Shown: positions 9,605-17,856 of the stretch, piece by piece
Position numbering within the stretch: position 1 is the stretch's first letter
How the letters are laid out: every line of letters begins with the position of its first letter
Source: Flavobacteriia bacterium
GTDB lineage: Bacteria > Bacteroidota > Bacteroidia > Flavobacteriales_D > Crocinitomicaceae
Reading direction: 5' to 3'
Assembly: GCA_947462925.1 (NCBI GenBank)
Contig: CANHQP010000003.1
Location: 44,340 to 108,339, forward strand
DNA: 64,000 nucleotides
The notes under the pieces: model-generated
What the model was told of the DNA's origin: nothing
The model's database searches: none
Seen by the model: the letters and a program-made list of their open reading frames with translations, nothing else
Translations under genes and position numbers: made by a program

Positions 9605-9630
9605 AAAGCCGCTTCAATAGAAACGGCTTT
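9605..9630. terminator. Bidirectional terminator between the nitrilase-like gene and rpmH
   Basis: A 7-bp stem AAAGCCG/CGGCTTT with a 12-nt loop lies between the converging nitrilase-like gene and rpmH. A and T runs flank it on both sides, so it can serve both strands. Confidence 0.7.
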
Positions 9631-9651
9631 CAAAATCTGGTTGTCAGAATC

Positions 9652-9810
9652 TTAACGTTTGTGGCTAGATTCGCTAGAAACAGTTAATTTTTTTCTTCCT
9701 TTAGCACGACGTGCAGCTAAAACTTTACGACCGTTTTTAGTCGCCATACGACTACGGAATCCGTGCTTATTTTTTCTTTTTCTAACTGACGGTTGAAACG
9801 TTCTTTTCAT
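9652..9810 (-). CDS. rpmH: 50S ribosomal protein L34
   Basis: A 52-residue, very basic protein beginning [20 protein letters not shown]. This is the near-universal L34 signature, followed by [20 protein letters not shown]. The short Bacteroidota-style tail ([12 protein letters not shown]) extends past the usual end. It is monocistronic here: no rnpA follows, a terminator lies downstream and a canonical promoter lies upstream. Confidence 0.97.
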   Translation of the reverse strand: MKRTFQPSVRKRKNKHGFRSRMATKNGRKVLAARRAKGRKKLTVSSESSHKR

Positions 9811-9854
9811 GACAAATATTTATTTATATCTTTATTTCTCTAAATTTCGGACTG

Positions 9855-9884
9855 CAAAGATACACAATAATTCTTTTTATACAA
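9855..9884 (-). promoter_or_regulatory. Bacteroidota-type promoter of rpmH
   Basis: On the minus strand TTG (9882-9884) is followed after 19 bases by TATCTTTG (9855-9862), an excellent match to TTG-N19-TAnnTTTG. It lies about 45 bases before the rpmH start codon. Confidence 0.75.
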
Positions 9885-9934
9885 GTTAATTTATTAAAAA
9901 GATTAAAAAACGCACAATATTGCCAATCATACGT

Positions 9935-9942
9935 TACTTTTG
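9935..9942 (+). promoter_or_regulatory. Putative -7 box of the ABC exporter gene
   Basis: TACTTTTG fits TAnnTTTG and lies 23 bases before the ATG at 9966. No TTG is at the normal -33 distance. Confidence 0.45.
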
Positions 9943-9965
9943 CGTACATATTACAAAGATAGGAA

Positions 9966-11786
9966 ATGCTTCGACCAAAGAAAGAAAAAAAAGAAAAAAT
10001 CAAATTAACCAAAGAAGACATTCAAAAGGCAAAAGGAATTTTTAAATATCTAAAACCTTACAGACTTTCATTCTCAATAGGTTGGTTCTTTTTGGTGATT
10101 TCAACAACAACAGGACTGATTTTTCCATTATTGTTAGGACAACTATTAGGAGGAGCAGGTCAAAATGCGCCATCGAACACTGCTGATGCGATAAAATTGA
10201 TTGATTTAAGCAATATCAATACCGTCGCAATGGCATTGTTCATCTTATTCGGAATACAATCGTTGGCATCTTATTTCAGGGTCGTGATTTTTACAAATGT
10301 GACTGAAAACACACTTCGTGATGTCAGATACGATGCTTTTTCAAGATTGATTTACATGCCGATGGATTTCTTCAACCAAAACAAAGTTGGAGAATTAACC
10401 TCTCGTATTTCATCTGACATTGCTCAATTGCAAGAAACCTTAAGAACAACCATTGCTGAGTTTTTTAGACAAATCGTCATAGTCGTTGGAGGAATTATTT
10501 TCTTGGGAATAATCTCGATGAAATTGGCATTGATCATGCTTGCAACCGTACCTGTAATGGCAATCATTGCAGTTTTCTTTGGAAGATTTATCAAAAAACT
10601 TTCTGTAAAAGCGCAAGACGAAACTGCCACATCAAATGTTATTATCGAAGAAAATTTGACTGGGATTTCAAATGTAAAATCATTTACAAACGAAGCTTTG
10701 GCTCTTTTTAAATACAAATTGAGCATCGATGAAATCAGAAAATTAAATATCAAAAGTGGCCTTTGGCGCGGATTGTTTGTTTCGTTTATCGTTTTCTGCT
10801 TGTTTGGGGCAATTGTATTCATTATTTGGCAAGGACTATTAATGACACAAGGACCAAATCCTTCGTTGAGTGATCAAAACTTCTATTCTTTCATCATGTT
10901 GACAGTAATGATGGGCGCATCCATCGGATCATTACCGGAATTGTATGCGAATATTCAAAAATCTATTGGTTCTACTGAAAGATTGATGAGCATCATTCAA
11001 ACACCAGGCGAAAAAGAAACACTTGTCGGAGAAGAAAAACCAACTATTACGGGGAAAGTTGAATTTAAAAATGTCAGATTTTACTATCCTCAGAGACCTG
11101 ATGTGGAAGTACTTAAATCCATTAATTTGACTGCCCAGCCTAATGAAACAATTGCTTTGGTTGGTTCTTCAGGCGCTGGAAAATCTACGATTGCATCCTT
11201 GCTTTTGAGATTTTTTGAAACATCGGAGGGTGAACTTTGTTTCGATGACATCGACAATAAAAACATCGATATTGAACACCTCCGTTCGAACATGGCTTTG
11301 GTGCCTCAAGAAGTTATTCTATTTGCAGGAACGATATATGACAATATTGCTTACGGAAAACCAGAAGCTTCAGAGGAAGAAGTAAAAAAAGCAGCACAGC
11401 AAGCGAACGCATTGGAATTTATCAATTCATTTCCTGAAGGTTTCAATACCGAAGTTGGAGATCGAGGAATTCAATTGTCTGGAGGACAAAAACAAAGAAT
11501 CGCCATCGCACGTGCGTTGTTGAAAAATCCAACTATTTTAATTTTAGATGAAGCTACTTCTGCTTTGGATTCTGAATCAGAAAAATTGGTGCAAGAAGCA
11601 TTAGAAACCTTAATGAAAGGACGAACTTCTTTCGTGATTGCTCACCGTTTATCTACGATTCGCAATGCTGATAAAATCTATGTAATCGAAAACGGTCAAG
11701 TGGCGGAGCAAGGAAAACACGACGAATTATTGAATATTTCTGGTGGAATTTATGCCAATTTGGTGGAGTTGCAGATGAAGTCTTAG
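9966..11786 (+). CDS. ABC exporter, fused membrane and ATPase domains (MsbA/multidrug type)
   Basis: A 606-residue half-transporter of the ABCB type. A basic N-terminus is followed by about six membrane helices (residues 35-330). The nucleotide-binding domain has Walker A GSSGAGKST at 400-408, signature LSGGQ at 504-508, Walker B ILILDE at about 524-529, a D-loop (SALD) and an H-loop (AHR). It would act as a homodimer exporting lipids, drugs or peptides; the substrate cannot be read. It is transcribed alone, divergently from rpmH. Confidence 0.92.
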   Translation: MLRPKKEKKEKIKLTKEDIQKAKGIFKYLKPYRLSFSIGWFFLVISTTTGLIFPLLLGQLLGGAGQNAPSNTADAIKLIDLSNINTVAMALFILFGIQSLASYFRVVIFTNVTENTLRDVRYDAFSRLIYMPMDFFNQNKVGELTSRISSDIAQLQETLRTTIAEFFRQIVIVVGGIIFLGIISMKLALIMLATVPVMAIIAVFFGRFIKKLSVKAQDETATSNVIIEENLTGISNVKSFTNEALALFKYKLSIDEIRKLNIKSGLWRGLFVSFIVFCLFGAIVFIIWQGLLMTQGPNPSLSDQNFYSFIMLTVMMGASIGSLPELYANIQKSIGSTERLMSIIQTPGEKETLVGEEKPTITGKVEFKNVRFYYPQRPDVEVLKSINLTAQPNETIALVGSSGAGKSTIASLLLRFFETSEGELCFDDIDNKNIDIEHLRSNMALVPQEVILFAGTIYDNIAYGKPEASEEEVKKAAQQANALEFINSFPEGFNTEVGDRGIQLSGGQKQRIAIARALLKNPTILILDEATSALDSESEKLVQEALETLMKGRTSFVIAHRLSTIRNADKIYVIENGQVAEQGKHDELLNISGGIYANLVELQMKS

Positions 11787-11792
11787 GAAGAT

Positions 11793-11820
11793 ATTAGACA
11801 TTAGACATTAGACATTAGAC
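11793..11820. repeat. Four tandem copies of a 7-bp unit (ATTAGAC)
   Basis: Four perfect head-to-tail copies begin at 11793, 11800, 11807 and 11814, just past the ABC exporter stop. Degenerate copies follow (TTAAGAC, TTGAGAC). The rest of the 11787-12115 gap holds no convincing gene, only A/T-rich sequence up to the terminator at 12075. Confidence 0.85.
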
Positions 11821-12074
11821 TTAAGACTTGAGACAATAAACTTGGTAGATTCCAAGATACTATAGGATATTAGGATTTTAAGACTACTGATTTTATTGAG
11901 GATTTGCATTTAGCCTAAAGTTACCCAGCAAGCATGATGAACTAGCTTTAAAGTTACATAGCAATGGCTCTTAAAATCTTAATATTATTGTAGCGAAACG
12001 GATCTTTATGCGACTTTTGATTTCCAAATAAGATTGACTGTTTTGTTATAAAATCTAAATTATTGGAAACAAAA

Positions 12075-12097
12075 AAAGCCACGAAAAACGTGGCTTT
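12075..12097 (-). terminator. Terminator downstream of the DUF3127 gene
   Basis: A perfect 9-bp stem AAAGCCACG/CGTGGCTTT with a 5-nt loop and an A run that becomes a T run on the minus strand. It lies 19 bases after the DUF3127 stop codon. Confidence 0.85.
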
Positions 12098-12115
12098 GAA
12101 AGATTTTATCTTGAA

Positions 12116-12511
12116 TTAGAAAGGCAAATCGTCGTCTGCTTTTTCCATTGTCATTTCAGCTGTTGCAGCAGTAACTGGAGCTAAATTCATTGCTGATGGC
12201 CCTGAAGCTGGCATTCCTGCACCTGCGCTTGCTCCCGCTCTATCAATTCTCCAAGCATCTAATGAATTGAAATATTTTACTTCACCTTGAGGACTTGTCC
12301 ATTCGCGACCACGTAAATTGAAGGAAACATCAATTTGATCGTTAATATTAAAACCATCCAACAAAGAACATTTATCTTGTGTTAGTTGAAATTGAATATC
12401 CTGAGGATACATACTTGAAGACTCAGTTACTACAAATTCGCGTTTTGAGAATTTTTCAGATACTTGTACCGTTGGATTCAACACTTTTAAAGTTCCAGTC
12501 AGTTTAAACAT
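12116..12511 (-). CDS. DUF3127 protein with an SSB-like acidic tail
   Basis: A 131-residue protein. The N-terminal 90 residues fit DUF3127, an OB-fold-like family of Bacteroidota (FKLTGTLKVLNPTVQVSEKF and SLDAWRIDR). A low-complexity Ala/Gly/Pro linker follows, and the chain ends EKADDDLPF. That end closely resembles the acidic tip of bacterial single-stranded DNA-binding protein, which docks repair and replication partners. A nucleic-acid role is therefore a reasonable inference, although the family is uncharacterised. It follows the flavin reductase gene after about 40 bases on the same strand. Confidence 0.85.
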   Translation of the reverse strand: MFKLTGTLKVLNPTVQVSEKFSKREFVVTESSSMYPQDIQFQLTQDKCSLLDGFNINDQIDVSFNLRGREWTSPQGEVKYFNSLDAWRIDRAGASAGAGMPASGPSAMNLAPVTAATAEMTMEKADDDLPF

Positions 12512-12553
12512 AATTTATTTTTTAAAGTTATTATTTGTTGTTTGTTTTTCTAT

Positions 12554-13447
12554 TTAATCATTAAACGAAAGCAAGGTCAACCAAGCCTCATCTATTTTGT
12601 TTTCAGCCAATAAAACCTTGGCATGTTGGTGTAAAGCCAATTCCAATTCTTCCGCTTTACCATCTAAAGATAAGAAGATTTCACTTAATTCCAACAATTT
12701 ATATTCATTTACTTTAGTTTCATCTGGCAAAGATTCAACTCCCGCAAGCAAACCTAAATCATTTCCGGAAAGTACTACAGATGATTTAACATCTTGTGGT
12801 AAATTATCAAAACCAATTCCGATTGTGGTAATCGGTTTCGCAATTTCAAACATGGAATCTTCATTTGCATGACAATACCAATTACCGCCCATCCTGGCAA
12901 CTAAATTGATTTTATGTTGGTCAATCAATCCTTTATCATCCATGATTTCCTCTGCGATGTGAATTTTCACTACTTCGCAAATCACTAAATTTCCAGCGCC
13001 ACCTTCAGTCCCCAATTCTTTCACTTCAATCACTTTGCACTCAAATTGAACAGGCGATTCCCCTACTCTCTTCGGTTTAATCAAATCAGAATCAAGCGCC
13101 GTAAAACCAGCTTTAATAAATTCATCTTCATTTGGTGCATAAGGCGAACTACTCAAACTCATTTGTTGCACAATGTCGTAATTCACAATATTGATGACAA
13201 CTTCAGGAACGACCTTTACATTATTATAAGTGTCTTTGGTTGTGTTTGTGCGCCCATTTCTAGCAGGAGAAAAAATCAAAATTGGTGGATTCGCACTAAA
13301 AACATTGAAAAAACTAAATGGTGAAAGATTGTGATTTCCTTCTGAATCAATTGTAGATGCAAAAGCAATAGGTCTCGGCCCAATAGCACCCAGTAAAAGT
13401 TGGTGCAATCGAGGTATTGGCAATTCTTTTGGATCTAAATCAATCAT
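12554..13447 (-). CDS. Flavin reductase-like FMN-binding protein
   Basis: A 297-residue protein of the flavin reductase-like (RutF/flavoredoxin) split-barrel family. The N-terminal half carries family features (LGAIGPRPIAFASTI, NLSPFSFFNVFSANPPILIF, GRTNTTKDTYNN) that bind FMN. The C-terminal 100 residues look extra to the basic fold. It probably reduces or carries flavin in the cytoplasm. It is transcribed ahead of the DUF3127 gene and may share its transcript. Confidence 0.85.
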   Translation of the reverse strand: MIDLDPKELPIPRLHQLLLGAIGPRPIAFASTIDSEGNHNLSPFSFFNVFSANPPILIFSPARNGRTNTTKDTYNNVKVVPEVVINIVNYDIVQQMSLSSSPYAPNEDEFIKAGFTALDSDLIKPKRVGESPVQFECKVIEVKELGTEGGAGNLVICEVVKIHIAEEIMDDKGLIDQHKINLVARMGGNWYCHANEDSMFEIAKPITTIGIGFDNLPQDVKSSVVLSGNDLGLLAGVESLPDETKVNEYKLLELSEIFLSLDGKAEELELALHQHAKVLLAENKIDEAWLTLLSFND

Positions 13448-13689
13448 GGCATTTTAATTTCTACAAAGTTACAGCGATTTTAAATGTCTTGCAGATTTAA
13501 AAATTGTTTTTTTCCACAAAATAAATAGGACGTAATCTGATCGTAAACATGAAATGCAAAGCATACTAATTAACTGATTTTATGGATTCTTGTTTTAGTC
13601 AATAAGCACCGTTGATTCAAAAAGTTTTGAACCAAAAAAAATCAAATATCTAATCGAAACTAAAAAAAATCAAAAAAAGTCTGATTTTC

Positions 13690-13719
13690 TTGGTGTGAAT
13701 AAAATAATCATTATCTTTG
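13690..13719 (+). promoter_or_regulatory. Promoter of tRNA-Leu (and perhaps trigger factor)
   Basis: TTG at 13690-13692 and TATCTTTG at 13712-13719, 19 bases apart, match the Bacteroidota consensus exactly. Transcription would start near 13726, about 65 bases before the tRNA. Confidence 0.75.
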
Positions 13720-13791
13720 CGCACCATTTTAGGATGGGTTTTGAAATAAATTTAAAGAAAAGTTAACGTACTTGTAATTTAAATTTGACTT

Positions 13792-13873
13792 GCAGATGTG
13801 GTGGAATTGGTAGACACGCTAGACTTAGGATCTAGTGCCGCGAGGTGTGAGAGTTCGAGTCTCTCCATCTGTA
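13792..13873 (+). tRNA. tRNA-Leu (anticodon UAG)
   Basis: An 82-nt cloverleaf. The acceptor stem GCAGATG pairs with CATCTGT, with a G:U at the first pair. The D-loop contains GGAATTGGTAGAC, the anticodon stem CTAGA/TCTAG encloses the loop CTTAGGA (anticodon TAG), and a long variable arm marks it as class II. The T-arm is GAGAG-TTCGAGT-CTCTC and the discriminator base is A. CCA is not encoded. It reads CUA and related leucine codons. Confidence 0.95.
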
Positions 13874-13880
13874 CTCGATT

Positions 13881-13911
13881 AAATGGTGTAAGACAACTTA
13901 TGCCATTTTTT
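13881..13911 (+). terminator. Terminator after tRNA-Leu
   Basis: A 12-bp stem (13881-13892 with 13897-13908, two G:U pairs) with an ACAA loop is followed by a run of T. It would end the tRNA transcript before trigger factor, or attenuate read-through into it. Confidence 0.75.
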
Positions 13912-13937
13912 GTTTATAGTAATTAAAACAAATTGAA

Positions 13938-15290
13938 ATGAACGTAATTCGTGAAGACGTAAATGCGATGAGTGCATTATTGAGAGTTCAAATTGCACCA
14001 GCTGATTATCAATCTAAAGTTAGTTCTGCTTTAGAAAAATATAGAAAACAAGTAAAAGTTCCTGGATTTCGTCCTGGAAAAGTTCCAATGGGAATGATTC
14101 AAAAGCAATATGGTAGAGCTTTATTGGCTGAAGAATTAAATAAAATGGTTAGCGATTCACTTTTTGGCTATGTAAGTGACAACAAAATTGAAATTTTAGG
14201 AAATCCAATTCCAAAAGATGACATCGAAGTAAAAGGTGATTTCAATAATCCTGGAGATTTTGAATTTACTTACGAAATTGGTTTGGCTCCTGAAATTAAA
14301 GTTACCCTAAGTTCAAAAGACAAATTTGACTACACGAAAGTGAAAATCGATGACGAATTAATCAACAAACAAATTGATGATTTACGTCGCCGTTATGGAA
14401 AATTGGTTGCTTCTGAAAAAGTTGCTGACAAAGACATGATTTTGGCTCAATTTGTTGAATTAAATGACGATGATTCTATCAAAGAAGGTGGAATTATGCA
14501 TTCTTCAACAATTTCAATGGAGTTTGTTGAAAATAAAGATGCTAAAAAAGCATTGAAAGGTTCAAAAATTGGAGACAAAGTAGTTGTTAATCCTACGCAT
14601 GTTTCTAGAGGCGGAAAGGATACTGCAGCCATGTTAGGAATCACGGAAGAGGAATTAGCCAATGTTTCTGATAAATTTCAAATGACAATCAATGAAATTC
14701 GTCAAATGGAATTGGCTGAATTGAATCAAGAATTGTTTGACAAATTATTTGGTGAAGGTGCTATTTCATCTGAAAAAGAATTGAAAGATCGTATCGCGAA
14801 AGATTTAGAGGCAATGTTTGCAAATGATTCAGACCGTTTATTGACACGTTCAATTTACGACAGTTTGATTGCAAACACGAAAGTGGATTTGCCAACTGAA
14901 TTTTTGAAAAGATGGATTTTGTTGTCAAACGAAAAGCCAATTACCATGGAGGAAATCGAATCTCAATTTGAGAATTACGAAAAAAGCATGAAATGGCAAT
15001 TGATTCAAGGACATATTTTCAAAGCAAATAACTTGAAAGTGGATCAAACAGAAGCGTTGGAATACACTAAAAACCTTTTGGTGAATCAATATGCTCAATA
15101 TGGTATTCCAGCGCCAGACGATAAAGAATTAACTCAATCAGCGGTTCAAGTTTTGACAAACAAAGAAGAATCAGCAAGAGTTTACGATATGTTGGCAGAA
15201 TCAAGATTAACTGAATACTTTAAAAGTACAGTGAAATTGACTGATAAATTTGTTACATACGATGAATTCGTAGAAATTGCTTCAAAATAA
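13938..15290 (+). CDS. tig: Trigger factor, ribosome-associated chaperone
   Basis: 450 residues, the usual trigger factor length. The N-terminal ribosome-binding domain carries the signature GFRPGKVPMGMIQKQYG at about 43-59. The middle region fits the inserted PPIase-like domain but is divergent, as in other Bacteroidota. The helical C-terminal domain forms the chaperone cradle. It binds nascent chains at the ribosome exit tunnel. It lies downstream of tRNA-Leu and ends before a bidirectional terminator. Confidence 0.93.
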   Translation: MNVIREDVNAMSALLRVQIAPADYQSKVSSALEKYRKQVKVPGFRPGKVPMGMIQKQYGRALLAEELNKMVSDSLFGYVSDNKIEILGNPIPKDDIEVKGDFNNPGDFEFTYEIGLAPEIKVTLSSKDKFDYTKVKIDDELINKQIDDLRRRYGKLVASEKVADKDMILAQFVELNDDDSIKEGGIMHSSTISMEFVENKDAKKALKGSKIGDKVVVNPTHVSRGGKDTAAMLGITEEELANVSDKFQMTINEIRQMELAELNQELFDKLFGEGAISSEKELKDRIAKDLEAMFANDSDRLLTRSIYDSLIANTKVDLPTEFLKRWILLSNEKPITMEEIESQFENYEKSMKWQLIQGHIFKANNLKVDQTEALEYTKNLLVNQYAQYGIPAPDDKELTQSAVQVLTNKEESARVYDMLAESRLTEYFKSTVKLTDKFVTYDEFVEIASK

Positions 15291-15317
15291 GTATTTGAAG
15301 TAAAATAAATTGCAAAG

Positions 15318-15346
15318 AAAGCTAGTCGTAATGACTGGCTTTTTTT
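15318..15346. terminator. Terminator between trigger factor and the TauE/SafE gene
   Basis: A stem of about 10 bp, AAAGCTAGTC/GACTGGCTTT with one wobble pair, is followed by seven T. It lies between two converging genes and mainly suits the plus strand. Confidence 0.75.
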
Positions 15347-15354
15347 ATGCTCAT

Positions 15355-16152
15355 TTATTTGTAAATCTCTTGAAGAATAATGAAAATGCCCATCGCTAAC
15401 ACAAACCATCCAAAACCTTTGCGGAGACTTGCACCATTGATTTTGGAATTTAAGAATATGCCGATAAAGATTCCCAAAATAGACAAGCTAGAGAAAATCA
15501 ATAAGAAATTCCAATCAATTTTCAGATGGTTTAAATCACCTGTAAAACCGATTAAAGAATTGATCGAAATTACCATTAACGAAGTAGCAACCGCTTCTTT
15601 CATTGGTAATTTGGCAAAAAACACCAAAGCAGGAATAATTAAAAATCCACCGCCTGCGCCAACAAGTCCTGTAACAATTCCTACCAGCAAACCTTGCAGC
15701 AAGACCAATGGATAATTAAATTTTTCGTCTTTCTTTTCAACTTCTTCTTTTCGACCTTTGATCATTGAATAGCTAGCCAAGAGCATTACCAAAGCAAAAA
15801 AGAACATGATTGCAACTGATTTCAAAACCGTATAATCCCCAATTTGAAACATTTTCTCAGGAACCATTGGCAACAAAACTTTTCTAATCAAATAAACCAC
15901 AGACAATGCTGGTGCGGCAAAGATTAAACCTGTTTTATAATTGATTAATTTTTTTCTAGCATTTTGAAACGAGGCAAACAAGGATGAAATACCAACAACA
16001 AAAAGAGAATAAGATGTTGCTAATTGTGGTTCAAATTTCAAAAGGTAAACAAAAACTGGAACGGTTAATATTGAACCTCCACCGCCAATCAAACCTAATG
16101 TGATTCCAATTAAAACTGCACATAAATAAGCAGCAACTAACATCATTTCCAT
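15355..16152 (-). CDS. TauE/SafE-family membrane transporter
   Basis: A 265-residue protein with about eight membrane segments and the two family repeats. The first begins GITLGLIGGGGSILTVPVFVYLL and the second reads GIVTGLVGAGGGFLIIPALVFF. These Gly-rich loops are diagnostic of TauE/SafE (DUF81), proposed to export sulfite, sulfonates or related anions. The substrate is unresolved. In-frame ATGs lie at the first, third and fourth codons, so the start is uncertain by up to three residues. Confidence 0.88.
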   Translation of the reverse strand: MEMMLVAAYLCAVLIGITLGLIGGGGSILTVPVFVYLLKFEPQLATSYSLFVVGISSLFASFQNARKKLINYKTGLIFAAPALSVVYLIRKVLLPMVPEKMFQIGDYTVLKSVAIMFFFALVMLLASYSMIKGRKEEVEKKDEKFNYPLVLLQGLLVGIVTGLVGAGGGFLIIPALVFFAKLPMKEAVATSLMVISINSLIGFTGDLNHLKIDWNFLLIFSSLSILGIFIGIFLNSKINGASLRKGFGWFVLAMGIFIILQEIYK

Positions 16153-16260
16153 CTTTTTAGTTTAATACAACAAAGTTGCATAAATAAATTGGTTTGGTTT
16201 CAAATCTAGAAACATATTATCATTCAAAAAAGGAAAATTTAATCTTTCACAGAATAACCT

Positions 16261-16268
16261 TACCTTTG
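16261..16268 (+). promoter_or_regulatory. Putative -7 box of the DEAD-box helicase gene
   Basis: TACCTTTG fits TAnnTTTG and lies 23 bases before the ATG at 16292. The -33 region has no clear TTG. Confidence 0.45.
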
Positions 16269-16291
16269 CACTCAATTTAAGTAAAAGTATC

Positions 16292-17632
16292 ATGACATTC
16301 GAGGATTTAAATCTCACCAAACCTTTATTAAACGCACTGAAAGATTTAGGTTATGAAAAACCTACAACGATTCAACAAAAAGGTTTTTCTGTCATGATGT
16401 CTGGAAAAGACGTGCTTGGAATTGCTCAAACTGGAACTGGAAAAACACTGGCGTATTTACTTCCTTGCTTGCGACAATGGAATTTCTCCAAAGAAAGATT
16501 TCCTCAAATTTTGATCATCGTTCCTACAAGAGAATTGGTTGCACAAGTAGTGGAGGAAGTTGAAAAACTAACGCGCTACATGAATGTGACAACAGTTGGT
16601 GTATATGGAGGTGCAAATATCAAAACACAAGCGATTCAAATTGCTGAGGGTTTAGACGTTTTGGTTGCCACACCAGGGCGTTTAATGGATTTGGCATTAA
16701 AGGGCGATTTGGCGCTAAAACACATCAAAAGATTGGTGATTGATGAAGTTGATGAAACCTTGAATTTGGGTTTTAGAAAACAATTGACAACGATTTTAGA
16801 TATTTTACCTACCAAAAAACAAAGTTTGCTTTTCTCAGCGACAATTACTGAGGAAATTGAAGTTTTGATTGACGAGTACTTTATTTCCCCAATAAAAATC
16901 GAAGCGGCTCCAACGGGAACTCCGCTTGAAAACATCATTCAAAAGGCATATCACGTTCCGAATTTCAATACAAAAATCAATTTGTTAAATTACCTTTTAG
17001 AAACTGAAGAAGGTTTAAATAAAGTATTGATTTTTACTGGAAGCAAAAAGTTGGCTGATAAAATGTTTGAAGAAATTGAACAAAAATTCCCCGAGGAAGT
17101 TGGTGTTATTCACTCAAACAAAGCACAAAACAATCGATTCAACACTGTCAAACTTTTTCAAGACGGAACTTACCGAATTTTAATAGCGACAGACATCATT
17201 TCCCGTGGTTTGGATATTTCTGAAGTAACACATGTAATCAATTTCGACACGCCTGATGTTCCTGAAAATTATATTCATAGAATTGGTAGAACGGGACGTT
17301 ACGATCAAAAAGGAATTTCAATCACCTTAATAAGTCCTTTCGAAGAGAAATTTCAGGAAAGTATTGAGGATTTGATGCAGCAAAAAATTCCGATGGAAGC
17401 ATTGCCTGCGGATTTGGAAATTTCCGAAATCTTGACGGATGATGAAATGCCTAGAATCACGATGCCAAATGTGCAAATCAAACTCCCAAAAAGAGAAAAT
17501 GTTGGCGCTGCATTTCATGAGAAAAAGGACAAAAACAAAAAAGTGAACAACAAAATTCGCTTAAAAGAAAAAATGCATGCCAAATACGGGAAACCAAAAA
17601 CGAGAGGTCAAAAACCGAAAAAGAAAAAATAA
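16292..17632 (+). CDS. DEAD-box ATP-dependent RNA helicase with DEVD in motif II
   Basis: A 446-residue RNA helicase, RhlE/DeaD-like. Visible motifs in order are the Q motif (FEDLNLTKPLLNAL, PTTIQQKGF), motif I AQTGTGKT, Ia PTRELV, Ib TPGRLMDL, motif II DEVD, motif III SAT, V ATDIISRGLDI and VI HRIGRTGR. Motif II deviates from DEAD, but the Asp-Glu needed for Mg-ATP chemistry is kept. The C-terminus is a lysine/arginine-rich tail (from about 400) likely to grip RNA. It ends a few bases before the converging S4-domain gene. Confidence 0.92.
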   Translation: MTFEDLNLTKPLLNALKDLGYEKPTTIQQKGFSVMMSGKDVLGIAQTGTGKTLAYLLPCLRQWNFSKERFPQILIIVPTRELVAQVVEEVEKLTRYMNVTTVGVYGGANIKTQAIQIAEGLDVLVATPGRLMDLALKGDLALKHIKRLVIDEVDETLNLGFRKQLTTILDILPTKKQSLLFSATITEEIEVLIDEYFISPIKIEAAPTGTPLENIIQKAYHVPNFNTKINLLNYLLETEEGLNKVLIFTGSKKLADKMFEEIEQKFPEEVGVIHSNKAQNNRFNTVKLFQDGTYRILIATDIISRGLDISEVTHVINFDTPDVPENYIHRIGRTGRYDQKGISITLISPFEEKFQESIEDLMQQKIPMEALPADLEISEILTDDEMPRITMPNVQIKLPKRENVGAAFHEKKDKNKKVNNKIRLKEKMHAKYGKPKTRGQKPKKKK

Positions 17633-17637
17633 TTGGT

Positions 17638-17856
17638 TTATTCCAATTCAATTCTGATTTGTTCAACTTGAATTTCGATTACGTCACCCGCGATTAATTT
17701 AGCGCGTTTTCTAGTTTCAAGTTCTCCGTTTCTCATAATCATTTCTTCGTCAACAATCATTTTTGCGTGACCGCCAGTGGATGCAATTCCGATTGCTTTA
17801 AGCAATTGAATAAGTTCGATGTATTCTCCTTCGATTTTGAATTTGGTAATTTCCAC
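17638..17856 (-). CDS. Small S4-domain RNA-binding protein (YbcJ-like)
   Basis: A 72-residue single S4 domain with the pattern YIELIQLLKAIGIASTGGHA followed by a basic strand (TRKRAKLIAGDVIEI). The start is GTG at 17856, whose G is the last base of the meaB stop codon (TAGTG), so translation is coupled to meaB. It probably binds structured RNA; the target is unknown. Confidence 0.85.
   Translation of the reverse strand: MEITKFKIEGEYIELIQLLKAIGIASTGGHAKMIVDEEMIMRNGELETRKRAKLIAGDVIEIQVEQIRIELE

Noticed and set aside
13938..15290. Trigger factor as a degraded gene because of its divergent PPIase region
   Set aside because: Length and the other domains are normal, and divergence here is usual in this phylum.
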